Assembly: GCF_039528175.1 (NCBI RefSeq)
Contig: NZ_BAAALH010000001.1
Coordinates: 124,001-188,000, forward strand
From: Citricoccus alkalitolerans
GTDB taxonomy: Bacteria; Actinomycetota; Actinomycetes; Actinomycetales; Micrococcaceae
Direction: 5' to 3'
DNA: 64,000 bases
Under the pieces are notes generated by a model. The model had not been told where the DNA came from, did not search any database, and saw nothing but the letters and a program-made list of their open reading frames with translations. Position 1 is the stretch's first letter. Each line of letters begins with the position of its first letter. Position numbers and translations under genes: made by a program. Below are positions 53,592 to 61,690 of this stretch, piece after piece.

Positions 53592-53931
53592 GGATGTCCT
53601 TTCACCGTGGGCAACACGCCCACATCCGCGCATCAGCGCGGCGGCGTGTCGGCAGGTCCGGGGCCGTTCCCCGCCTCACATTGTGCCGCCTCCGCTTGAC
53701 GAACAGCGAGTTACACGGGTGTAATTCAGTCTGGAACGGTCATGGTGACCACGGCGCTTCCCACCGCCCACCACTGGTTCCCCGCTGCCGTCGGTAGAGA
53801 CGGAATCGGTCCGGGCGCGCCCGGCGCCGCGGGGAACGTGGTCGGAAGGCGTGTCAGAAGCCCTGCCCGATCCGCAGACACCGGAACCTCCGGTGACGGG
53901 ATGATTCAGCGTGAGAACGGGGAGGAATCAC
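53592..53931. other. Intergenic region between the TIGR03089 gene and whiB
   Basis: 340 bases without a gene. It contains the whiB promoter and palindrome (53696-53725). The whiB message would have a leader of about 200 bases ending in GGAGGAA. Confidence 0.6.
53696..53725 (+). promoter_or_regulatory. whiB promoter with overlapping palindrome
   Basis: TTGACG (53696-53701), an 18-base spacer and TGTAAT (53720-53725) make the most consensus-like promoter in the window. The palindrome TTACACGGGTGTAA (53711-53724) covers the -10 and looks like a repressor site. Confidence 0.65.
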
Positions 53932-54558
53932 ATGGAGAACGCCCAGCGCCTCGACGAGATCCACGAGACCGAAGCCAACCAGACGGGACTGTCCGGCCAG
54001 CCCTTGACCGACGGCCCCTACCCGGGCCGCAGCGTCCCTGCCGACTGGTTCATCGACCCGGCCGACCCGGACGCGGCCCGCCGTCTCGAGACCGGCACCT
54101 CCCTGGGATCCCTCGAGGACCAGGCCACCGCATTCCTGGCGGATCACGACGTGGACGAAGCCGATTCCCCGGCCGCTTCCGACACCGATGTCACCGCCAC
54201 CGTCACCGCCCTGCACCCCGGCACGGTCACGCCCCTGGTGGCCCCCGGCGAGACCCCGGGCGCCGGCACCAGCAATGTTGCCCAGCCCTCCGTGTGGCTG
54301 GGACTGCCCGGACTGGCCGACCCCCTCGACGTGGACGGCGAGCTCGCCTGGCAGGTCGACGCCCTATGCGCCCAGACGGACCCAGAGGCCTTCTTCCCCG
54401 AGAAGGGCGGGTCCACCCGCGATGCCAAGAAGGTCTGCTCCGCCTGCACCGTTCGCAGTGAATGCCTCGAGTACGCCCTCGGCAACGACGAGCGCTTCGG
54501 CATCTGGGGCGGTCTGTCCGAGCGTGAGCGGCGCCGCCTGCGGAAACGGTCAGTCTGA
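53932..54558 (+). CDS. WhiB-family regulator, WhiB2/WhmD-like
   Basis: Iron-sulfur transcription factor expected to act with the vegetative sigma factor in cell division. The C-terminal domain has the four cluster ligands Cys146, Cys169, Cys172 and Cys178 (CxxC between the middle two) and the signature GIWGGLSERERRRLRK. The first 120 residues are an acidic, low-complexity extension, so the 208-residue protein is about twice the usual WhiB size. ATG 53932 follows GGAGGAA. Position next to DUF3499, GT2 and LCP genes points to whiB2. The frame ends where the glycosyltransferase frame is already open. Confidence 0.9.
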   Translation: MENAQRLDEIHETEANQTGLSGQPLTDGPYPGRSVPADWFIDPADPDAARRLETGTSLGSLEDQATAFLADHDVDEADSPAASDTDVTATVTALHPGTVTPLVAPGETPGAGTSNVAQPSVWLGLPGLADPLDVDGELAWQVDALCAQTDPEAFFPEKGGSTRDAKKVCSACTVRSECLEYALGNDERFGIWGGLSERERRRLRKRSV

Positions 54559-54629
54559 TTTCAGCTCCGGCCACCCTGCCTGCGTCTGCCGTCACCGGCG
54601 GCCCCGCGGCGCAGCACGTCACCGCCGTC

Positions 54630-57600
54630 GTGGTCGTCGACCGGCGGCCCGACCTGACCGCTGACGCCGTCCAGGCAGTACTCGACCAGGATCGGCACCC
54701 CGACCGCATCGTCGCCGTCTTCACCGGAGCGATCGAGAATCACACCGGCACCGAGGCCGGCGAGGACCAATCCGGTGCCGGCACGGCCGGCGAACTGCGG
54801 CAGCACCTCGCGGGCCTCGTGGACGACGCCGGCCTCCCGTTTGCCTCATTCGACTCGTTGCCCTCGTTCGACGGCGCCGCCGATTCAGACGTCACGGGCG
54901 GCATGGAGGACGCAGGCTGGCTGTGGTGGATCCACGACGATTCGCGTCCCGCCCCGGACACGCTCCAGCGGTTGATGACGGTCGTGGAGACCTCTCCCTC
55001 CGTGACCATCGCCGGCTGCAAGCAGATCGAGCTGGGCCGCCCCCGGCACCTGCTGGACGTGGGGCTGACCGTCACCGCCGCCGCCGAGCCCATCAGCCTC
55101 GTCGAGCCCGGCGAACTGGATCAGGGCCAGTACAACGCCCGCACGGACACCTTCGCGGTCTCCGCTCCAGGCCTGCTCATCCGCCAGGACGTCTGGACCG
55201 AGCTGGGCGGATTCGATCCCTTCGGGCCGCCCACGGCCGCCGTCGTGGACCTGTGCTGGCGCAACCGGCTGGCCGGGCACCGCGTGGTCGTGGTTCCCGA
55301 GGCGGTCATCGGCCACGACGGCCGCGGTGAGGGCCTGCACGCCGGTACCTCGGCGCTCCGCCAGGCCTCCCTGTGGCTGCGTCTCAAGCACGCCCGGCCG
55401 TGGGCGGTTCCCCTGCTGTGGATCTGGGGGCTGATCACGGGGCTGGGCGGATTCGCCGCCTCGCTGCTGGCCAAGGAGCCGGGCCGCGGCGCCTCCCACC
55501 TGGCCGGCACCGCGCGGGCCCTCGTGCGGATCCTGCCCCTGGCGGCCGCCCGACGCCACGCCCGCAAGACCCGGCGGGCGCCCCGGTCGATCGTGGGCCC
55601 GCTCAAGGCCTCCGGAGCCGAGGTGCGCACCTACCGGCGCAGCGTCCTGGACCTCGAGTCGCCGGAGGAGATCATCGGCGACGGCACCGGATCCACGATG
55701 ATCGCCAGCGAGGCGACCGGCGGTCACGACGACTTCGCGGCCCTGGCCACGCCGGCACGCAACTGGGTGGGCACCGGCCTGGTCCTGGCCCTGCTGCTGC
55801 TCGGCGGCCTTTCCCTGGTGGGTCTGCGAGACCTGCTGGCCGCGCCGGCCCTGACCGGTGGCTCGCTGCTGCCGCTGTCTGGTTCGGCCGCCGAGCTCTG
55901 GCACCACGCCACCGGCAGTTGGGCCCCCGCCGGAGCCGGCGCCCCCGTCCAGCCCGGTCCCTTCGGGCTGGCGCTGACGGTCCTCGGCGTCACCGGCCAG
56001 GGATCCCTCGCGCTGGTGTGGCTGACCATCCTGGCCATGCCCCTCGCGGCCATCGGCGCGTGGACGGCCGCCGGTGCCGTGGCCCGCGGCCGTGGTGTGC
56101 GCCTGTTGGCGGCCCTGCTCTGGGGGCTGTCCCCGGCTCTGTTGACCGCCGCTGGCGAGGGGCGAACCGGAGCCCTTCTGGTGCACCTCGGCTTGCCATG
56201 GTTGGCCCTGGCCGTCATCCGCGCCACCGGGTCGGCCGCCTTGCGGCGGCCCGACCCCGAAGGCGTCACCGAGGACACCCTGGGCGTCCTGCAACGCCCG
56301 GGCCACCGTGGAGTGATCTCCTGGACTGCCTCGGGGTGGACCGCCCTGCTCCTCGCCGCACTGGGGACCGCCGCACCCCTGCTGCTGCCGTTCCTCGTGG
56401 TGGGCGTGCTGGGCCTCGCCGTGCTGATGGGCCAGCGCGGGCGCGCCCTGTGGTGGACGCCCCTGCCGGGCCTGGCCCTGTTCCTCCCCACCGTCCTGAC
56501 GCATTGGACGGACCTGCGCGCGGTCCTCGGCGATCCCGGTGTGCCGCAGGCCTACGATCCGGCTCCGCTGTGGCAGCAGATCCTCGGCTTCCCGGAGGCC
56601 TTCGCCGCGGACTCCGGCCTGCTGGCCCTGCCGTGGCTGGACACGGCCGTGCCGGGCGGGGCCGGTTACCCCTGGGCCCTGGTCGCGGCGCTCGTCATCG
56701 GGATCCCCGTTCTGGCTGCCGCTGCCGTCGGCGCCTTCATGACCGGACGGATCGGTACGCAGGCCCGCATCGGCCTGGGTGCCTCGGTGCTGGGACTGGC
56801 CGGCGCCGCCGTCGCGCCCCTGCTCGCCACCTCGGTGGATGCCAACGGTGATCTGGTCACGGTGTTCACCGGCCCCTTCACCTCCACTGCGCTGCTGGGC
56901 GTGCTGATCGCCGCCGTCGCCGGGTTCAACGGCGTCCTGGGCCCGCGCCGGGTTCCCGGGGCGTCGCGTCTGGGACTGCGCGCCGGAATCGGCCCGGCGC
57001 GGCGGACCGCCGTGGTGGTGCTGGCGGTCCTGGCGAGCAGTTCTGTGGTCTTGACCGCGACCCTCTGGGTGGTGCCTCGCACCGTCCCGGGTTCGACCCT
57101 GGACCCCGCTGCCGGCGAGGCCCTGGCCTCCCGAACCGCGGACGGTGAGACTGACGCCTTGCTGTCCACGCTGGGTACCGGCAGCGTCATCGAGTCCAGT
57201 CCCGTCCGGCTGCTCCCGGCCACCGCAGCCGACCAGGGTGCCAGCGCGCTGGCGACCCGGACCGTGGTCCTGGAACGCCGTGCCGACGAACTGCAGGTCA
57301 GCCTCGCCAGCGGTGCCGGCCCCGCCCTGGACCGGCTCAGCGCGGGGTGGACCGCCCGCTCCCTGACCGGCCCCTTGTCCAGCCCGGCGGCGGCCGCCCC
57401 GGACCGTGCCGATGAACAGTTGCGCAGTTTGGGCGCCCAGCTGATCTCCGGGGCCAACGCGGACCCGCGGCCGGCCCTCGAGGACTTCGGAGCCGCCTTC
57501 GTGGTGCTGCGGGACCGGGACGGGGGAGAACTCGGCACCGCTGCCTCCATCGACGCCGTCCCGGGCCTGGCACCGGTCGGTCTCACCGATTCGGGTTGGC

Positions 57601-58139
57601 TGTGGCGCGTGCTGCCCGAGGAGGCCGGCGGCATCCCCGTGGCCGGAACCCATGATCTCGAGGACCGGATGGGCTTCTCGACGGCCCGCGCCCGGATCCT
57701 CGACGGTGCCGGTGAGACCACCCACCTGGTGTCCCGGCCTGGCACCACGGTGGACACCCCCATTCCGGCCGCCGAAGACGCGGCGGAGGAGGGTGAGCGC
57801 CAGCTAGTCCTGGCCGAACGGGCCGACGCCGGATGGCACGCCACCCTCGATGGTGAGCCGCTCGACGCTCACACCGATGAGGGCACCGGTTGGGCCCAAG
57901 CCTTTGCCTTGCCCGCCGATGGTGGTCAGCTCCGGGTCTGGCACTCCTCCGCGGCTGCGGCCTGGGCCTGGTGGGTCCCCGGACTCCTGCTCGTGCTCGC
58001 CGCGCTGCTGGCCATCCCCTCGCCCACCCGGCGCACGGACGGCCGGCCGCGGGCCGGCGATGCCGGCCTCGCTGACGGAGTCGACGTGGGCACCAGCGGA
58101 GACCCCGTTGACGACCACAGGCGGACGGAGCAACGATGA
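54630..58139 (+). CDS. Large membrane GT2 glycosyltransferase
   Basis: A 1169-residue fusion of a family 2 glycosyltransferase domain (about 1-220; WWIHDDSRPAPDTL with the DDS acidic site, and GGFDPFGPPTAAVVDLCWR) to a membrane part of about 12 helices (about 245-790) and a C-terminal extracytoplasmic domain with a last helix near the end (AAWAWWVPGLLLVLAALLAI). It probably builds or exports a cell-wall glycan. GTG 54630 is the first usual start codon in frame, but the conserved first strand (VTAVVVVDRR) begins before it, so the real start may be a CTG (54555) or ATT (54558) at the whiB stop. Its stop overlaps the next gene by ATGA. Confidence 0.82.
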   Translation: MVVDRRPDLTADAVQAVLDQDRHPDRIVAVFTGAIENHTGTEAGEDQSGAGTAGELRQHLAGLVDDAGLPFASFDSLPSFDGAADSDVTGGMEDAGWLWWIHDDSRPAPDTLQRLMTVVETSPSVTIAGCKQIELGRPRHLLDVGLTVTAAAEPISLVEPGELDQGQYNARTDTFAVSAPGLLIRQDVWTELGGFDPFGPPTAAVVDLCWRNRLAGHRVVVVPEAVIGHDGRGEGLHAGTSALRQASLWLRLKHARPWAVPLLWIWGLITGLGGFAASLLAKEPGRGASHLAGTARALVRILPLAAARRHARKTRRAPRSIVGPLKASGAEVRTYRRSVLDLESPEEIIGDGTGSTMIASEATGGHDDFAALATPARNWVGTGLVLALLLLGGLSLVGLRDLLAAPALTGGSLLPLSGSAAELWHHATGSWAPAGAGAPVQPGPFGLALTVLGVTGQGSLALVWLTILAMPLAAIGAWTAAGAVARGRGVRLLAALLWGLSPALLTAAGEGRTGALLVHLGLPWLALAVIRATGSAALRRPDPEGVTEDTLGVLQRPGHRGVISWTASGWTALLLAALGTAAPLLLPFLVVGVLGLAVLMGQRGRALWWTPLPGLALFLPTVLTHWTDLRAVLGDPGVPQAYDPAPLWQQILGFPEAFAADSGLLALPWLDTAVPGGAGYPWALVAALVIGIPVLAAAAVGAFMTGRIGTQARIGLGASVLGLAGAAVAPLLATSVDANGDLVTVFTGPFTSTALLGVLIAAVAGFNGVLGPRRVPGASRLGLRAGIGPARRTAVVVLAVLASSSVVLTATLWVVPRTVPGSTLDPAAGEALASRTADGETDALLSTLGTGSVIESSPVRLLPATAADQGASALATRTVVLERRADELQVSLASGAGPALDRLSAGWTARSLTGPLSSPAAAAPDRADEQLRSLGAQLISGANADPRPALEDFGAAFVVLRDRDGGELGTAASIDAVPGLAPVGLTDSGWLWRVLPEEAGGIPVAGTHDLEDRMGFSTARARILDGAGETTHLVSRPGTTVDTPIPAAEDAAEEGERQLVLAERADAGWHATLDGEPLDAHTDEGTGWAQAFALPADGGQLRVWHSSAAAAWAWWVPGLLLVLAALLAIPSPTRRTDGRPRAGDAGLADGVDVGTSGDPVDDHRRTEQR

Positions 58140-59938
58140 GCGGCCAGGAACACGATCAGCAGCCGGACGACTCCAGCACCCCGGACGCGTCCGGGACCCC
58201 GAGCCAGGACTCGCTGCAGGACCCGCCCGTCTCGCGGGGGCAGCTCAAGGGCCAACGGGCCGCCAAGGCGCGTGACCTCAAGCGTCAAGCCGCCCTTGAG
58301 GCGCACCAACGGGGCGTCGTCCGCAGGGCGCCAATGACCGCGGGACTGGCCGGGACCGGCGTCGTGGTCCTGGTGGCGGCCGCGGTCACGGCCGGGACGC
58401 TCGTCCCGCCCGCCACGCCGGCGGTGAACGGGAGCGCCGCGCCCGCCGCGCTGAATGCCGTACCGGTCCGGTCGGTCTGCGCCGGACCGCCGCGACTGCC
58501 TGCCGGCGCCCAGGAGGGGACGGACACGCAGTTCAGTCCCGTCTCCACCTCCGCCGTCTCCCGGGTCACCTCGGTGCTGCTCTCCGATCTGGCGGGTCGG
58601 TTCCCCGGCAGCTCCATCAGCACCCTGGAATCGGCCGAGAACGGCGACTCCGGCGGAGGGGACGAACCGGTGGACCTGACCGAGTCCCAGCCTGAAGAGG
58701 TCCAACAGGGAGACCCGGCCACCGCCGGAGCGGATGGCGTACCGGTCCGCGAGTCCGGCGTGGACCACCTGCAGTCCCCGGGAGGCGAAGCGGGCGAGGC
58801 GACGGCCGTCACGGTCGAGCCGATCGGCGGGCAGGCGATGCCCTCAGACGCCGTGTCCCTGTATTCCGCAACGGACGGAGACCTCGCCGGCACTGACGCC
58901 GGCTCCTGCCTCGCCCCGGCCCACGAACACTGGCTCACCGGCATGACCACCACGGTGGGTTCGACCTCGATCCTGGTGCTCTCGAACCCCTCGGCGTCAG
59001 CCAGCACCGTGGACCTGACCCTCTACGGGGCCGACGGGCCGGTCGAGGCACCGGGCACCGCCGGAATCGTCCTGGCGCCCGGACAGACCCGGTCGATCGT
59101 GCTGGGCGGCATGGCCCCGGACGAGGAGCATCTGGCCGTCCAGGTCCGTGCCCAGGGTGGCGCGGTCGGTGCCACGGCCCAGCAGCACCGGCTCTTCGGC
59201 ATCACGCCGGGCGGCGTGGAGATCATTCAACCGACCTCGACCCCGTCCCAAGGGGCGGTCATGCCCGGACTCGTGGTGCCGAACAGGGCGGTCACCGAGG
59301 AGATCGTCGGCCAGGACGGATACGAACAGGCCGGCCCCTCTCTCTCGCTCGCGGCGCCGACCAGCGCGGCCACCGCCGAGGTCACCGTGAGCGGCCCGGA
59401 CGGCACCGTGGATCTGCCGGGGGGTGGCCTGGTGGAGATCGGTGCCGGTTCCACCGTGCGCTTCCCCCTCGACGGGCTGGACCACGGCGTCTACACCGTC
59501 ACCGTGAGCGCCGACGCTCCCGTCGCGGCCAGCGCCCGGGGCCTCTCTGGGCAGGCCGGCGAACCGGTCGACTTCTCCAGCGTGACCGCCGTGGACCCGT
59601 TGGGGCTGGAACGGTTGGTGGCTCGGCCCGAGAACACCACCGCGAACCTGGTGCTGTATTCGACGGAGGGCGGGGCTGTGGAGATCACGCCCGTCTCGGA
59701 GGACGGCAGCCTGGGGGAGTCCAGGGTGCAGGAACTGGGCCCGAAATCCACCAGGGCCCTCTCCTTCGCGGACCTCGCAGGCGGCGAAGGTGCCGTTCCT
59801 GCGGGGGCGTTGCTGGAGACCGTGGAGGGGCAGGTGCACGCCGCCGTGGACGTGCGCGGCGAGCGGGGGATCTCCGCCTACTCGATTGCGCCGCTACAGC
59901 AACAGGTCTCCGGTGTACCCGTGCGCGTAGGGTATTGA
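58136..59938 (+). CDS. DUF5719 family protein
   Basis: A 600-residue protein with a charged cytoplasmic start, one membrane helix (about 65-90, AGLAGTGVVVLVAAAVTAG) and a long extracytoplasmic beta-rich region. Phrases such as STSILVLSNPSASASTVDL, APGQTRSIVLGGMAP and TSAATAEVTVSGPDG match DUF5719, a family of unknown function found next to the large glycosyltransferase in actinobacteria. The ATGA overlap with that gene suggests they act together at the cell surface. Confidence 0.82.
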   Translation: MSGQEHDQQPDDSSTPDASGTPSQDSLQDPPVSRGQLKGQRAAKARDLKRQAALEAHQRGVVRRAPMTAGLAGTGVVVLVAAAVTAGTLVPPATPAVNGSAAPAALNAVPVRSVCAGPPRLPAGAQEGTDTQFSPVSTSAVSRVTSVLLSDLAGRFPGSSISTLESAENGDSGGGDEPVDLTESQPEEVQQGDPATAGADGVPVRESGVDHLQSPGGEAGEATAVTVEPIGGQAMPSDAVSLYSATDGDLAGTDAGSCLAPAHEHWLTGMTTTVGSTSILVLSNPSASASTVDLTLYGADGPVEAPGTAGIVLAPGQTRSIVLGGMAPDEEHLAVQVRAQGGAVGATAQQHRLFGITPGGVEIIQPTSTPSQGAVMPGLVVPNRAVTEEIVGQDGYEQAGPSLSLAAPTSAATAEVTVSGPDGTVDLPGGGLVEIGAGSTVRFPLDGLDHGVYTVTVSADAPVAASARGLSGQAGEPVDFSSVTAVDPLGLERLVARPENTTANLVLYSTEGGAVEITPVSEDGSLGESRVQELGPKSTRALSFADLAGGEGAVPAGALLETVEGQVHAAVDVRGERGISAYSIAPLQQQVSGVPVRVGY

Positions 59939-60015
59939 CCCAGTACTGAGCCGACCACCGGACAGGCCGGTCGGAGCCGGGCCGAACGGAGCCGGCGACC
60001 GGCTGTTGACGCCGT

Positions 60016-60558
60016 CTACCAGTGGAAGTCGGGGTCCACGGCCTCGGGTGCCAGGCCGGTCAGCTCGGCCCACTGCTCCACGACCGCCCCGTAGACGAGA
60101 TCGGGCAGCAGGGACGGAGCCGGACACCGGGCCTCGAGCGGGCGCCGGTGGATGGTGATGACGGCCGTGCCTTGGGCATCACGGCGAGTGGAGCCGGTGG
60201 GATCGTCCACCAGTTCCGTACCCCAGGCCCGCACCAGCTCCAGGCGGTTCTCCAGGTCCTCGGGAACCATCGTCATGCGGAAGCGGGCTTGTTCCACGGC
60301 GGGACCGCAGACCTCGGCCAACCGGGCCACGGCGGCGGCCAGGTGATCGGAGAAGGCCTCATTGCGGCTGCGGGCACCGGGCAGTCCCGGCGGCATCAAC
60401 GGTCCGCGCAGGCCCCGTCCACGGCGGTCCCGGCGGGGCGAGCGGGACACGGTTTCCGAGGCAGACCCTGACGTGCCGGGTGTGCGGGCGTCACCCGAAT
60501 TCCGACCCATGCCCCGTGCCACGCCGTATTCCACGGCAACGGGTTCGAAGGAAGTCAT
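60016..60558 (-). CDS. Metallopeptidase-family protein lacking the HExxH motif
   Basis: Counterpart by position and by the RDRRGRGLRGPLMPP segment of mycobacterial Rv3259, of the zincin-like family PF06262. The 180 residues end VDPDFHW; the C-terminal helix, where true members have a His-Glu metal motif, reads LPDLVYGAVVEQWAEL and has no HE pair, so peptidase activity is unlikely. ATG 60558 follows a leaderless -10 (TAGCAT). It is divergent from the DUF3499 gene, as in mycobacteria. Confidence 0.75.
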   Translation of the reverse strand: MTSFEPVAVEYGVARGMGRNSGDARTPGTSGSASETVSRSPRRDRRGRGLRGPLMPPGLPGARSRNEAFSDHLAAAVARLAEVCGPAVEQARFRMTMVPEDLENRLELVRAWGTELVDDPTGSTRRDAQGTAVITIHRRPLEARCPAPSLLPDLVYGAVVEQWAELTGLAPEAVDPDFHW

Positions 60559-60564
60559 GACTCG

Positions 60565-60570
60565 ATGCTA
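60565..60570 (-). promoter_or_regulatory. -10 element TAGCAT of the metallopeptidase-family gene, leaderless
   Basis: On the minus strand TAGCAT is 6 bases before ATG 60558. Confidence 0.6.
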
Positions 60571-60718
60571 GACCCCACGGGGGCGCGCCGGTACCGGGCA
60601 CCGAGAGGCCGGCGTCGGACCCGGATGTTCTACGGTCGGACGCCGTCGGAAGAGGATGGGAATGCTGCCGGACACGCGTCCCGGCGGGGCAGTGCAGCGC
60701 TTCCGGGACCCAGCGCGG

Positions 60719-60724
60719 TAGGGT
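60719..60724 (+). promoter_or_regulatory. -10 element TAGGGT of the DUF3499 gene, leaderless
   Basis: TAGGGT is 8 bases before GTG 60733. Confidence 0.55.
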
Positions 60725-60732
60725 GGTCTGCC

Positions 60733-61182
60733 GTGGGATCGATGCGACAGTGCTCCAAGACCAGCTGCCAATCTGCGGCTCTGGCAACGCTGACGTACAA
60801 CTATGCCGATTCCACCGTGGTCCTGGGCCCCATGTCCCGGTTGGCCGAACCACACACCTATGACCTGTGCGAGAAGCACGCCCGTAGCATGACCGCCCCG
60901 AAGGGCTGGGAGCTGCTGCGCATCCAGCCGCCGGAGGGTGCCGACCGCTCCGTTCCGGAGGAGCCGGACGACCTGTTGGCCTTGGCCCACGCGGTGCGTG
61001 AGCCATCGGCCCGCAGTGAGTCGGCCCGTCCAGACTTGTCCTCGCCGCCCTCGGTGGGGCGCCGAGGCACCTCGCCCGACGCCGGCGCCCGCTCGGAGTC
61101 GACCGGTTCCGTCAATGGTGATGCCCCCGCACGCCCGGGCCGACCCACGCTCCGCCTGCTAAGCGAGGTGCGCGACAGCTGA
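60733..61182 (+). CDS. DUF3499 family protein
   Basis: Small conserved actinobacterial protein of unknown function, with an apparent zinc-ribbon-like Cys pattern: MRQCSKTSCQSAALATLTY, ADSTVVLGPMSRLAEPHTYD, LCEKHARSMTAPKGWEL. The conserved part is about 75 residues; a Ser/Pro-rich tail fills the rest of 149. GTG 60733 fits a leaderless -10; ATG 60742 begins the family core and is the alternative. Its neighbour is the metallopeptidase-family gene, as with Rv3258c/Rv3259. The phosphomannomutase gene that follows in mycobacteria is missing here. Confidence 0.88.
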   Translation: MGSMRQCSKTSCQSAALATLTYNYADSTVVLGPMSRLAEPHTYDLCEKHARSMTAPKGWELLRIQPPEGADRSVPEEPDDLLALAHAVREPSARSESARPDLSSPPSVGRRGTSPDAGARSESTGSVNGDAPARPGRPTLRLLSEVRDS

Positions 61183-61225
61183 ACCTGCCGTCAGGGTGCC
61201 CGCTCCAAGCCTCGGCTGGCCCTGT

Positions 61226-61545
61226 TCAGGCGCCGCCGGTCCGGCGTCGGTGCCACAGTGACCAGAAGGCCAGCGTGGCCACGCCGGCGAATCCGGCGGC
61301 CAGGGTGTTGGCGCCAAGGTAGGCGTTGTAGTCCCAGGCGCTGTCCGGCCGGGCGAAGTCCTCGCCTTGGGCGAAACCGGCCCCCCACAGAAACCGCCGA
61401 GTGCCAAGGCGGCCGCGGCGGAGAGCGCGATGAAGACGACGAGCACCACGCGACCGGGATAGGCCCGTCCCGTGTGCCGCGCCAGCTGACCGCGGCGGGC
61501 CAGCCACCAGGAGGCCACGCAGGCGCAGAGCAGGGCCACGGCCAT
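61226..61545 (-). pseudogene. Frameshifted small membrane protein
   Basis: Two minus-strand frames make one plausible protein. The first reads MAVALLCACVASWWLARRGQ, then RVVLVVFIALSAAAALALGG; the second continues GAGFAQGEDFARPDSAWDYN, then FAGVATLAFWSLWHRRRTGG. They join at a run of six C (61381-61386, plus strand); one extra base there restores a single frame with three membrane segments. It may be a real frameshift or a homopolymer sequencing error. The family was not recognised. Confidence 0.65.
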
Positions 61546-61677
61546 GGCCTCGCGTCCGGCCAGTTGCGGATCACCGACGTGGAGACGTGTCGATCAGGGT
61601 CGGTGATGGACCCGTCTGCTGGGGGCCGGAGCGGTCTCCGCGGACCCGCCCAGGGGGATGCACGGCGCCAGCTGCCT

Positions 61678-61683
61678 TAGGCT
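61678..61683 (+). promoter_or_regulatory. -10 element TAGGCT of ahcY, leaderless
   Basis: TAGGCT is 7 bases before ATG 61691. Confidence 0.65.
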
Positions 61684-61690
61684 GAGGTCC

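Noticed and set aside
54885..57725. 946-codon minus-strand open frame opposite the GT2 gene
   Set aside because: Gly/Gln/His-rich shadow of the glycosyltransferase; no domain, no start signal.
61571..61690. SAH riboswitch upstream of ahcY
   Set aside because: ahcY is preceded by a leaderless -10 at 7 bases from ATG, leaving no leader for a riboswitch, and no SAH aptamer pattern was seen.
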